From assembly GCA_937885345.1 (NCBI GenBank), contig CAKZZH010000064.1:1-12046 (forward strand): DNA of 12,046 nt, given 5' to 3'. The translations under genes and the position numbers were made by a program. The notes below the pieces were generated by a model. The model was given only the letters and a program-made list of their open reading frames with translations, made no database searches and was not told the DNA's origin. Positions within the stretch are counted from its first letter, which is position 1. The number at the start of each line of letters is the position of its first letter. Of the stretch, positions 1 through 6,727 are shown one piece after another. This stretch comes from an uncultured Lachnospiraceae bacterium (GTDB taxonomy: Bacteria; Bacillota; Clostridia; Lachnospirales; Lachnospiraceae).

Positions 1-56
1 GTCCCTTCCGCCCCGACTCGTCCGGTTCCGAAAGCTCCTATTCAAAAATCCGTGAC

Positions 57-1211
57 TCACATGCCTGTAATGTGTGATGTGCGCGCCCTCACCGCACTCT
101 CATTGAGCGGCTTCGTCCCATACTTGCTGCACATGTCGTAATGAAGCATAACCTCAAGCGTTATCGCGGTAAAATGATGCATCCTCAGCCACTCAAGATC
201 GGCCTCAACACACGCGCCTTTCGCATTATCCTCGCCGGCTTCTCCAATCCTCTGCAAGGCTCTGTAATAATCGCCGTACAACGCGATCAATTGATTGAGA
301 TCGTGGGATTCCTCATAAATTCCGGCAATTCCTCGAATGCGCTCCTGATTACCGATGTACAGAATTTGCTGGATGACAGGGATTTCCTGCCTTATATCCG
401 AAAGGCGAAGACCAATGTCAGGCCTCACCGTCATTATCTCGTTAAACAATTTCTCGGCCTCGTCAAAAAGTCCGTCTTTTATCATTTTACCGATGGCGAG
501 CTTAAGCTCCTTGGTCTCGGCTTTCTCGTCGGTGTAGCCGATCTCGGCCTCAAACACGCGAAGATGGTGGTGAAGTGCCCACACAAGCAGCATCCCCTCC
601 GACAAAAAGCCGAGCACGCGCGCATGATAAAGGTCGTATCCACTCACATCGATGGACTTGTTCGCGTCCGACAGAATCGCAAAAAGCCACTCGCAGTAAG
701 CATTATACTGCTCGCGCGTCGTGATCATAAGGTTCGCGGCGTACCCCCTGTGCGACGAAATCGCCGCCTTAAATGCCTCCGAATATTCCGGGTAAAGTCG
801 CTCCAGCGAGCGCCCAACTTCACCGAGGTCGTGGGCATTGTGCGCCTCCGCGTACGCCTCATAATAAGTCTGCTCGCCCTCGTTAGTCTTGGACGCGATC
901 ATGTCGTACTCGCCCATAATCCGCTCAATCTCGCACTCTCCGAGGAATTCATGTTTCTCATTTATAAAATATCTTCGGTAGTGATTGATTCCAATATACT
1001 TTTCCGGGCCATCGTAATTCTTCCAGATCCAGTACATGCCCGTAAGCTCACCCCACAAATGATTTTCCGCAGAAATGTTGTCCCCGGTATCATCGCTGAG
1101 GTACCCCAATCGCCCGTTTTCAGCCGCTCCCACCTGAAGCGGCAAGTAAATAGGATCATCCGGTTCCGGAAACTTTTTATGTGTCATAACAAAAATCTTC
1201 GTCTCACTCAT
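57..1211 (-). CDS. DUF4422 domain glycosyltransferase-like protein with C-terminal extension
   Basis: A 384-residue protein. Its first ~230 residues carry the pattern I recognise as DUF4422, a family found in capsule and exopolysaccharide clusters and thought to be glycosyltransferase-like. Visible landmarks are THKKF (residues 10-14), DDTGDNIS (40-47), LTGMYWIWKNY (56-66), YIGINHYRRYF (72-82), GYAANLMI (156-163) and a late block around GFLSEGMLLVWALHHH (201-216). No signal peptide or membrane segment is seen, so it is probably cytoplasmic. Residues ~235-384 are helix-rich, charged and beyond the usual domain length; I do not recognise this part. The ATG at 1211 is preceded by AAGGAGAGG at good spacing. 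It lies 128 bases downstream of the nuclease-like gene on the same strand, with no strong terminator between, so co-transcription is possible. No other sugar-polymer genes are visible, so the acceptor is unknown. Confident on family, low on function. Confidence 0.82.
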   Translation of the reverse strand: MSETKIFVMTHKKFPEPDDPIYLPLQVGAAENGRLGYLSDDTGDNISAENHLWGELTGMYWIWKNYDGPEKYIGINHYRRYFINEKHEFLGECEIERIMGEYDMIASKTNEGEQTYYEAYAEAHNAHDLGEVGRSLERLYPEYSEAFKAAISSHRGYAANLMITTREQYNAYCEWLFAILSDANKSIDVSGYDLYHARVLGFLSEGMLLVWALHHHLRVFEAEIGYTDEKAETKELKLAIGKMIKDGLFDEAEKLFNEIMTVRPDIGLRLSDIRQEIPVIQQILYIGNQERIRGIAGIYEESHDLNQLIALYGDYYRALQRIGEAGEDNAKGACVEADLEWLRMHHFTAITLEVMLHYDMCSKYGTKPLNESAVRARTSHITGM

Positions 1212-1339
1212 TTCTACCTCTCCTTATCTTCCCTCGCAGTGGCGGTGCCTACATCTATAATACCACGCCGCACCATTCTGCGCTACATCTGATTGTATGC
1301 CGGGCCGTCAAATTCCTGCTTTACCTAAGCCGCCTGCGG

Positions 1340-2140
1340 CTACTCCAAAACCCACATCTTCGCCATCTTCTTGAGCTCGCTCACATCGAGCGGGCGGTCC
1401 GTCGTCTCAATCGAGAAAACCAAATTTTCCCCGATCGCATACCCGCTCTCGCCGTACATTCTGAGTTTCTGCATGGATTTTACCGCGTACTCCGGCTCGT
1501 TTGCGAGCCCGAAATGCTCCCAAAACACCGTCCGCCTGCGCCTCACATCCAGCAGCGCAAAGTCCGGGTACACCACCGCCCCATTTCTCAGTTCGACCCG
1601 AGGCTCATAATAATACGGAATCCCCATTTTATAAAATAAATCCGCCAGGATCTTCTCCGACTTTGACCGCACTTCCTCGCCGTTCTCTGTCAAAAATTTC
1701 CGTTCCTTCTCGTACATGTTTACCTGCCCGACAAATTGGCGTTTCCACCGTTCAACATACTCCTCATCTGTCTCAACCACAGGCTTTACGAGCGCTCTCC
1801 TGCCACTGCTCATTTTACCATAAGCATCCGGGATCGAATCCGGATCATACATCCGCAGAAATGTCTCGAGACGCCTCTTGTCCTCGCGCATCACCCGCAG
1901 CACCGCCTCGTCGTACTCGCGCTGCATGATCTTGCGCACCATCTCCGTCTCGGCCTTTTTCACGTACTTTCGCTTCCCCTCCGGCCCGACGAGGTAGTAT
2001 TGATATGTCCTTTTTCTCTTCAAAACAACGACATGCTGTCCCTCGCAAGGCTGGCTGTTTTTCAGTCGCTTCTGCGTTTTCTTAATCAGCTCATCCAAAT
2101 ACTTCACTTTCTCTGACAATTTCATCATGCAATCAACCAT
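1340..2140 (-). CDS. PD-(D/E)XK nuclease-like protein of unknown function
   Basis: A 266-residue protein. The N-terminal part (about 1-155) is highly charged and probably coiled-coil, rich in Lys, Arg and Glu. The C-terminal part resembles a restriction-endonuclease-like core: VRSKSE (157-162) ending in a candidate acidic residue E162, then the strand YYEPRVEL, VVYPDF (189-194) with candidate D193, and VFWEHFG (205-211) with E208 and a histidine where the classic (D/E)xK motif has lysine. The family is widespread as a hypothetical protein in Lachnospiraceae; the nuclease reading is inference. I chose the ATG at 2140 because GGAGG lies six bases upstream; the reading frame is open for 47 codons further, but no comparable site supports a longer protein. 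A short GC hairpin overlaps the stop codon. No methyltransferase, toxin partner or phage gene lies beside it. Confidence 0.72.
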   Translation of the reverse strand: MVDCMMKLSEKVKYLDELIKKTQKRLKNSQPCEGQHVVVLKRKRTYQYYLVGPEGKRKYVKKAETEMVRKIMQREYDEAVLRVMREDKRRLETFLRMYDPDSIPDAYGKMSSGRRALVKPVVETDEEYVERWKRQFVGQVNMYEKERKFLTENGEEVRSKSEKILADLFYKMGIPYYYEPRVELRNGAVVYPDFALLDVRRRRTVFWEHFGLANEPEYAVKSMQKLRMYGESGYAIGENLVFSIETTDRPLDVSELKKMAKMWVLE

Positions 2141-2245
2141 AAAATTCCTCCAGTTCTGTGTTTTTGAGATACCAAAAGAAAGCAGGCAGACCCCGTCTAC
2201 ATGCACCTTTTCAATGACTTTTGTGAATTGAAAATAAGATTCTCG

Positions 2246-2274
2246 ATTAAATGAATTAAAACACTTAAGATCAA
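2246..2274 (-). promoter_or_regulatory. Candidate promoter for the nuclease-like gene
   Basis: On the minus strand TTGATC (2274-2269) is followed after 17 bases by TTTAAT (2251-2246), in an AT-rich stretch about 105 bases upstream of the chosen start. The hexamers are imperfect, so this is only a plausible sigma-A site. Confidence 0.4.
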
Positions 2275-2297
2275 AAACCACCGGAATTGAACTCCGG
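2272..2297 (-). terminator. Small terminator-like hairpin before the nuclease-like gene
   Basis: CCGGA (2281-2285) and TCCGG (2293-2297) form a 5-bp stem with a 7-base loop. Read on the minus strand it is followed by TGGTTTTTG. It could stop readthrough from the sugar operon before the next promoter, or be a chance hairpin. The loop looks slightly like a tRNA T-arm, but no tRNA body is present. Confidence 0.35.
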
Positions 2298-2396
2298 CAG
2301 AATCAAAGCTTATAAGGAATATATCGCATTGTGGAATGAATTGCAAGATGTTTTTTCGGTTTTCGAGAAATTCTTAGCAGTTTGGAGACAATATCG

Positions 2397-2459
2397 CACG
2401 ATTTTCAGGCAATTCAACACGGTTTTCAGGCAATTCAACACGGTTTACAGGCAGTTCCG
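2397..2459. repeat. Three tandem 21-bp repeats
   Basis: Three consecutive 21-base units start at 2397, 2418 and 2439, each reading CACGRTTTTCAGGCAATTCAA with small changes; the third is the most diverged. Because 21 is a multiple of three, both strands stay open here and give repetitive peptides. Neither frame has a ribosome binding site, so I treat it as non-coding. The stretch 2298-2396 between the preceding hairpin and these repeats is AT-rich and shows nothing else I can name. Confidence 0.8.
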
Positions 2460-2467
2460 CGAAGAAA

Positions 2468-2630
2468 GGCATACATATTCGCGCTTTTGGATCTAAGGTA
2501 TGCAGGGCGTTTCGGGCCGCCTCAGCGTGGTGACATACATTTACTCGTTTTCTGCCTCCAGGTATGCTGGGCGTTTCGGACCGTCTCAGCGTGGTGACAT
2601 ACATTTACTCGCTTTCTGCCTCCAGGTATG
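2468..2630 (-). repeat. 64-bp tandem repeat array, left copy
   Basis: The anchor GGTATG occurs at 2497, 2561 and 2625, exactly 64 bases apart. Two full units are present, plus a degenerate partial unit reaching back to about 2468. The units read as the reverse complement of the larger array at 10145-10495: the blocks GACATACATTTACTCG, TTTCTGCCTCCAGGTATG and GTCTCAGCGTGGTGACATAC all match. Both arrays also share the rarer variant segment GGCGTTTCGG. The orientation is therefore inverted relative to the right copy. No open reading frame here has a convincing start. Confidence 0.9.
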
Positions 2631-2633
2631 TAA

Positions 2634-2682
2634 GAACCGCTGGACGCGGTTCGCCTTTGTAAGAATTGCTATCGCAATTCTT
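2634..2682. repeat. Two perfect hairpins adjoining the 64-bp array
   Basis: The first is GAACCGC-TGGAC-GCGGTTC (2634-2652), a 7-bp stem; its exact reverse complement occurs at 10126-10144 in the right copy. The second is AAGAATTGC-TATC-GCAATTCTT (2661-2682), a 9-bp stem. They belong to the hairpin ladder that continues to 2910. Neither is followed by a typical U-tract except a short TTTT after the second. Confidence 0.75.
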
Positions 2683-2684
2683 TT

Positions 2685-2798
2685 ATGTGGGATTTCCAGG
2701 GAAATCCCACGCAACCGGTCTTTGACCGGAATTGCTGTTTCATGTGAGATTTCCAGGGAAATCTCACGCAGCCGGTCTCAGGCCGGAACTGCTGGTAT
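2685..2798. repeat. Tandem 57-bp double-hairpin module with paired substitutions
   Basis: Two 57-base units (2685-2741 and 2742-2798) each hold two hairpins. The first hairpin is GTGGGATTTCC-AG-GGAAATCCCAC in unit 1 (2687-2710) and GTGAGATTTCC-AG-GGAAATCTCAC in unit 2 (2744-2767), a G-C to A-T change on both arms. The second is GCAA-CCGGTC...GACCGG-AA-TTGC in unit 1 (2711-2735) and GCAG-CCGGTC...GGCCGG-AA-CTGC in unit 2 (2768-2792), again a compensated pair (A-T to G-C) plus a T-A to T-G wobble. A further copy of the second hairpin sits inside the loop of the downstream terminator (2848-2875), and copies of both lie at 10070-10118. No coding frame is supported. Confidence 0.88.
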
Positions 2799-2910
2799 GA
2801 TAGAAAACAAGCGATGTGTATATTTGCGGGCTTACGTAGCTCTACGTCAGCAGCCGGTCTCAGGCCGGACTGCTGCAGCGAGAGCGTTCGCAAATATACA
2901 CACCGCTTGT
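2798..2910 (-). terminator. Large nested-hairpin terminator of the pentose operon
   Basis: Arms at 2807-2828 and 2889-2910 are 22 bases each and complementary at all but one position, which is a G-U wobble in the minus-strand transcript. The minus strand continues into TTTTCT. The 60-base loop holds further hairpins: ACGTAG-CT-CTACGT (2834-2847) and CAGCAG-CCGG...CCGG-A-CTGCTG (2848-2875). It begins 27 bases beyond the isomerase stop codon. The core stem (TGTATATTTGC and its complement) recurs in the permease terminator at 9944-10005. The U-tract is modest, so it could also act as a 3' end stabiliser. Confidence 0.72.
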
Positions 2911-2936
2911 ACCTTATACCAAGTTAAGCATTGGCA

Positions 2937-4430
2937 TTACGCAAACGGATTCTCACTCTTATATCTCATACCCGCAGGCTGATTAAAATCGATATCCTCA
3001 AGAGGCACACCGATGTACTTGAATACTTCGTAGAGGCTCTTTCCGTAGTGACCAAAAGCAACTGCACCGTGGTGAGGGAAATTCTTCTCGATAAGAACAT
3101 GACGATAAAATCTCTTCATCTCGGGTATTGCAAAGATACCGATAGAACCGAAGGATCTTGTAGCGACAGGAAGAACTTCACCCTGAGCAACATATGCACG
3201 GATCTTGGCATCCGCTGTGCTCTGAAGTCTGTAGAATGTGATATCTCCGGGAGCAATGTCTCCTTCAAGAGTACCGTTGGTAACTTCAACAGGAAGACTT
3301 CTTGCCATGATCATCTGGTTACGCATCTCGCAGAATGAAAGCTTGGTGGAAGCAGTATTTCCGCAGTGGAAGCCCATGAAGGTCTCGTTTGACTTGTAGT
3401 CGAATTTGCCCTCGATATCCTTATTGTAAATATCGTAAGGAACCGTATTGTTGATATCAAGAAGTGTCACGGCATCCTTGGATACGCAGGTTCCGATAAA
3501 TTCCGAAAGCGCTCCATAGATATCCACCTCACATGCAACAGGAATTCCCATCTTGGTAAGACGGCTGTTTACATAGCAGGGAACGAAACCGAACTGTGTC
3601 TGGAATGCAGGCCAGCACTTGCCGGCGATCGTAACATACTTACGATATCCCTTGTGATCTCTAACCCAGTCAAGAAGTGTAAGCTCATACTGAGCAAGCT
3701 TCTCAAGGATCTCAGGCTTCTTGTTTCCTTCGCCAAGTTCCTTCTTCATATCCTCAACAGTCTCAGTAATTCTGGGATCTCCGGCATGCTTGTTGAATGC
3801 TTCGAAAAGATCAAGCTCTGAGTTCTCCTCGATCTCAACATCGAGATTGTAAAGCTGCTTGATAGGAGCATTACAAGCAAGGAAGTTAAGAGGTCTGGGA
3901 CCGAATGAAATAACTTTGAGGTTACGAAGACCGATAACGGCTCTTGCAATAGGTGCAAAATCATTGATCATATCGGCACACTCTTCAGCGGTTCCAACGG
4001 GATACTCAGGGATGTATGCCTTGATATTACGAAGTTTAAGGTTGTAGCTTGCGTTGAGCATACCGCAATATGCATCGCCTCTGCCCTGTACAAGACCACC
4101 GTTCTCGCTGGTCTCCTCTGCTGCCGCGCAGAACATTACAGGTCCGTCAAAATGCTTTGCAAGAAGTGTCTCTGCAATCTCGGGGCCAAAGTTTCCGAGA
4201 TAAACTACAAGCGCATTACAGTCATTTTTCTTAATGTCTTCAAGAGCCTGAACCATATGGATCTCACTCTCTACAATACAGATAGGGCACTCATAAATAT
4301 TTTCCGTGCCATACTTCTTGGTGTAAGCCTCGATAAGTGCCTTACGCCTGTTCACTGAAAGTGACTCGGGAAAGCAGTCTCTCGACACTGCAACCACACC
4401 GATTTTCTCCTTGGGTAAATTGTCAAACAT
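2937..4430 (-). CDS. L-fucose/L-arabinose isomerase family sugar isomerase
   Basis: A 497-residue cytoplasmic enzyme of the fucose/arabinose isomerase superfamily, which interconverts an aldose and a ketose using a divalent metal. Candidate metal ligands can be placed: E301 in ACEVDIYG, D325 in LLDINN and the histidine pair H453-H454 in FPHHGAVAFGHYG near the C-terminus. The N-terminal region has the family's three-layer look (GVVAVSRDCFPES, NALVVYLGNFGPE). The length suits the arabinose-type branch better than the ~590-residue fucose isomerases. I chose the ATG at 4430, eight bases after GGAGG; the upstream ATG at 4451 would place the SD inside the gene. It is last in an operon with xylulokinase and DUF4867, so an aldopentose substrate is likely. 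Which one (D-xylose, L- or D-arabinose, others) cannot be read from the sequence. Confidence 0.88.
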   Translation of the reverse strand: MFDNLPKEKIGVVAVSRDCFPESLSVNRRKALIEAYTKKYGTENIYECPICIVESEIHMVQALEDIKKNDCNALVVYLGNFGPEIAETLLAKHFDGPVMFCAAAEETSENGGLVQGRGDAYCGMLNASYNLKLRNIKAYIPEYPVGTAEECADMINDFAPIARAVIGLRNLKVISFGPRPLNFLACNAPIKQLYNLDVEIEENSELDLFEAFNKHAGDPRITETVEDMKKELGEGNKKPEILEKLAQYELTLLDWVRDHKGYRKYVTIAGKCWPAFQTQFGFVPCYVNSRLTKMGIPVACEVDIYGALSEFIGTCVSKDAVTLLDINNTVPYDIYNKDIEGKFDYKSNETFMGFHCGNTASTKLSFCEMRNQMIMARSLPVEVTNGTLEGDIAPGDITFYRLQSTADAKIRAYVAQGEVLPVATRSFGSIGIFAIPEMKRFYRHVLIEKNFPHHGAVAFGHYGKSLYEVFKYIGVPLEDIDFNQPAGMRYKSENPFA

Positions 4431-4459
4431 TGTCATTTCCTCCGTTTTCATAAAATATT

Positions 4460-5083
4460 TTATTCGTTCACATTGAGGTTTTTACCGATAAGCCCAATGT
4501 GTTCGTTGCCGGTAAAACCACCTTCGGGATGTCCGATGAGCCACTTGTTTTTAGCGGTTATCAGTTTATCCTCGAAATCTCTGTGCGATTCATCGAGAGG
4601 GTAATTGGTTCCTCTCGGAAGAACTATTGTTACGCGGAAGCCTTCTCCGTTAACTCCGCAGGGCGCATAGTGAAGCGTCGTCGCATACACTTCAACCGCC
4701 GTTCCCTTCGGCACAAGAAAGGCCTCCATAAGCGAGGTATCATAGGTGTAATCATCCGTAATATCCTCCTGCTTGCCAAGGATAAGGATTGCATCCGTGG
4801 CAGCCACATTTATTTCCGAGCTTCTGTGATACTCGATGGCATTGAGTTTCTCGTTGTGACCGTTGCAATAACCGATCTCGATATCCAGTTCGCCGTATGT
4901 TTTGGTCTTAAGCTCTTTGTAAACCGGAAGTGCCTCAAGCTCCGGAATCGAAGGCTCATACGCACACCCCTCCGGAATCGGAGTGATCCTGTTCATTGTA
5001 TCAACAAGCTCCGTAAAATCGATACCCTTTACAACTCTTCCGTATTTACGGAACGCCGGGTCCGTAATCTGTAAAATTTTCAT
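4460..5083 (-). CDS. DUF4867 family protein
   Basis: A 207-residue soluble protein that I recognise as DUF4867. Conserved-looking blocks are EIGYCNGHN (69-77), EYHRSSEIN (84-92), a strand-turn-strand stretch FLVPKGTAVEVYATTLHYAPC (122-142), FRVTIVLPRGTN (149-160) and KWLIGHPEGG (180-189). The alternating strands with H86, E90, H138 and C142 suggest a cupin-like barrel with a possible metal site; this fold assignment is my inference. It lies between xylB and the isomerase gene with 29 and 105 bases of spacing, so it is surely part of the same sugar pathway, perhaps an epimerase, mutarotase or second isomerase. No function is established from what I can see. The start at 5083 has GGAGG eight bases upstream; the in-frame ATG 15 bases earlier overlaps that site and is rejected. 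Confidence 0.85.
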   Translation of the reverse strand: MKILQITDPAFRKYGRVVKGIDFTELVDTMNRITPIPEGCAYEPSIPELEALPVYKELKTKTYGELDIEIGYCNGHNEKLNAIEYHRSSEINVAATDAILILGKQEDITDDYTYDTSLMEAFLVPKGTAVEVYATTLHYAPCGVNGEGFRVTIVLPRGTNYPLDESHRDFEDKLITAKNKWLIGHPEGGFTGNEHIGLIGKNLNVNE

Positions 5084-5103
5084 CCGATAAACCTCCATAA
5101 AAT

Positions 5104-5191
5104 ATGTTCCGCGCCGCGGATCACCGCCACGCGCTTTATGTTCCGCGCCGCGGATCACCGCCACACGCTTTATGTTCCCGCCGCGCGCTTA
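5104..5191. repeat. 34-bp tandem repeat between xylB and DUF4867
   Basis: Units at 5104-5137 and 5138-5171 are identical except for one base, and a shortened third copy (5172-5191) runs into the xylB stop codon. Each unit starts ATGTTCCGCGCCGCGG and holds GCGG-ATCA-CCGC, a small stem-loop. It fills almost the whole intergenic gap of the operon and is much more GC-rich than its surroundings. The near identity implies a recent duplication. Confidence 0.9.
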
Positions 5192-6658
5192 CTGAATCAC
5201 TTTATACACGTCTCTAAGCGCCGGATAGATCTGCTTAAACTGCTGATATCTTGCCTCATACTTCGCTGTTATATCTGCGTCGGGCTCAACGGTATCAACG
5301 ACTTTAACAACCTTGGCCGCGATCTCTTCGACCGATGCGTACTCGCCCGCTGCCACTGCAGCAAGCATCGCGCCGCCCATGCTCGGGCCCTGCTCACTCT
5401 CAAGCACATCGATCTTCATGTTAAGAACGTTTGCGATTATCTTCTTCCAAAGAGGGCTCTTCGCGCCGCCTCCGGATATTTTACTTCTCTTGATATCAAT
5501 GCCGAGACTGCGCGCGATCTCAATCGAATCCCTGAGCGCAAAGGCAACACCTTCAAGCACAGCCTGCGTCATATCGCTTCTCGTCGTATCCATCGTCATT
5601 CCGATAAAAGTTCCCCTCGCAAAAGGATCATTATGCGGCGATCTCTCACCCATCAGATAAGGCAGATAAAATACATGATTCTCGCCAAGCGCACCGATCT
5701 TAGCCTGCTCACCCGCATAGTCAGTGGTCCCGATGATCTCATCCATCCACCACTTGTTGCATGAAGCCGCACTGAGCATGCAACCCATAAGGTGATAATG
5801 CCCATCAGCGTGGCAGAAAGAATGCATCGCATGATTGTCGGTATCTCCGAACTGTTCCGAAGATATAAAAACCGTACCGCTCGTTCCAAGCGAGATATTG
5901 CAGCTTCCGTTTCCGACTGTTCCCGTACCTACGGCAGCTGCGGCGTTATCGCCCGCACCCGCGGCAACTATACAGTCCGTAGGGAAGCCAAGTTCAGAAG
6001 CAATCTCGGGAAGAAGCGTTCCGACTTTCTCGTAGCTCTCATAAATCTTCGGGAGCTTATCCTCTGTGATGGAGCAAATATCAAGCATCTCCTTGCTCCA
6101 CTTTCTGTTCTTTACATCAAAAATAAGCATTCCCGACGCATCGCTGACATCAGTGCAGAAAGCACCCGAAAGCTTGTAAGCAATATAGTCCTTGGGAAGC
6201 ATTATTTTACATATTCTGGCAAAATTCTCCGGCTCGTTATTCTTGACCCATAGGATCTTGGGCGCCGTAAAGCCCGTAAATGAAATGTTTGCGGTATATG
6301 CGGCAAGTTTGTCCTGACCGATCTCGTTATTGAGGTAATCGTTCTCTTTAACCGTTCTCGAATCATTCCAAAGTATTGCAGGTCTGATGACTTTATCATC
6401 TTTGTCAAGAATGACCAGTCCATGCATCTGCCCGCCAAAACTGATGCCCTTAACAAGGCTCTTGTCAATGTCCTTTGTAAGTTCCTTCAGCCCAGCCATA
6501 GTCTGCGTGTACCAGTCCTCGGGGCGCTGCTCCGACCATCCCGGATGCGGGAAAAACAGCTCATATTCCTTGGTAACAATATTCTCGATCTTCCCATGTG
6601 AATCCATAAGCAGAAGCTTCACGGACGAGGTCCCCAGATCGATTCCAATATAAAACAT
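5189..6658 (-). CDS. xylB: Xylulokinase (FGGY carbohydrate kinase)
   Basis: A 489-residue cytoplasmic FGGY kinase that phosphorylates D-xylulose, or a close ketopentose, with ATP. Xylulokinase hallmarks are present in order: IGIDLGTSSVK (4-14, phosphate loop), GISFGGQMHGLV (71-82), RPAILWNDSRT (92-102), AAGAGDNAAAAVGTG (232-246, catalytic Asp D237), NISLGTSGTVF, YLPYLMGERSPHNDP, and the C-terminal ISGGGAKSPLW and GPSMGGAMLAA. Length is normal for the family. The ATG at 6658 is preceded by GGAGG at six bases; the frame is open 27 codons further upstream without a site. It is the first gene of the operon. Its leader (about 90 nt from a predicted promoter) holds two perfect hairpins. The exact ketopentose depends on the neighbouring isomerase, so D-ribulose or L-xylulose are possible alternatives. 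Confidence 0.93.
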   Translation of the reverse strand: MFYIGIDLGTSSVKLLLMDSHGKIENIVTKEYELFFPHPGWSEQRPEDWYTQTMAGLKELTKDIDKSLVKGISFGGQMHGLVILDKDDKVIRPAILWNDSRTVKENDYLNNEIGQDKLAAYTANISFTGFTAPKILWVKNNEPENFARICKIMLPKDYIAYKLSGAFCTDVSDASGMLIFDVKNRKWSKEMLDICSITEDKLPKIYESYEKVGTLLPEIASELGFPTDCIVAAGAGDNAAAAVGTGTVGNGSCNISLGTSGTVFISSEQFGDTDNHAMHSFCHADGHYHLMGCMLSAASCNKWWMDEIIGTTDYAGEQAKIGALGENHVFYLPYLMGERSPHNDPFARGTFIGMTMDTTRSDMTQAVLEGVAFALRDSIEIARSLGIDIKRSKISGGGAKSPLWKKIIANVLNMKIDVLESEQGPSMGGAMLAAVAAGEYASVEEIAAKVVKVVDTVEPDADITAKYEARYQQFKQIYPALRDVYKVIQ

Positions 6659-6689
6659 GCCACACCTCCGTATAAAATATTTCTGCGTC

Positions 6690-6727
6690 GTTCGGGCACG
6701 GCCCGAACTCGCGACCGTTCCGGTCGC
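6690..6727 (-). promoter_or_regulatory. Twin perfect hairpins in the xylB leader
   Basis: Two back-to-back stem-loops lie between the predicted xylB promoter and its ribosome binding site: GTTCGGGC-ACG-GCCCGAAC (6690-6708, 8 bp) and GCGACCG-TTC-CGGTCGC (6711-6727, 7 bp), plus-strand reading. Neither is followed by a U-run on the minus strand, so they look like leader-stabilising or protein-binding structures rather than an attenuator. A 7-base direct repeat, TCGCACA-AAA-TCGCACA (6724-6740), overlaps the second; its 10-base pitch equals one helical turn and could be an operator. Confidence 0.6.

Noticed and set aside
141..1292. Long plus-strand open frame opposite the DUF4422 gene
   Set aside because: It is the antisense shadow of a gene with a clear family match, has an arginine-rich product with no recognisable motif and no ribosome site.
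2281..2297. tRNA T-arm-like hairpin (GTTCAAT loop on the minus strand)
   Set aside because: The closing pair is wrong for a T-arm and no acceptor, D or anticodon arms can be drawn around it.
2287..2982. Open frames across the left repeat region, including a repetitive FRQFNTV peptide
   Set aside because: The frames start at TTG or at ATGs without ribosome sites and consist of repeats and hairpins; the openness follows from the 21-bp repeat and base composition.
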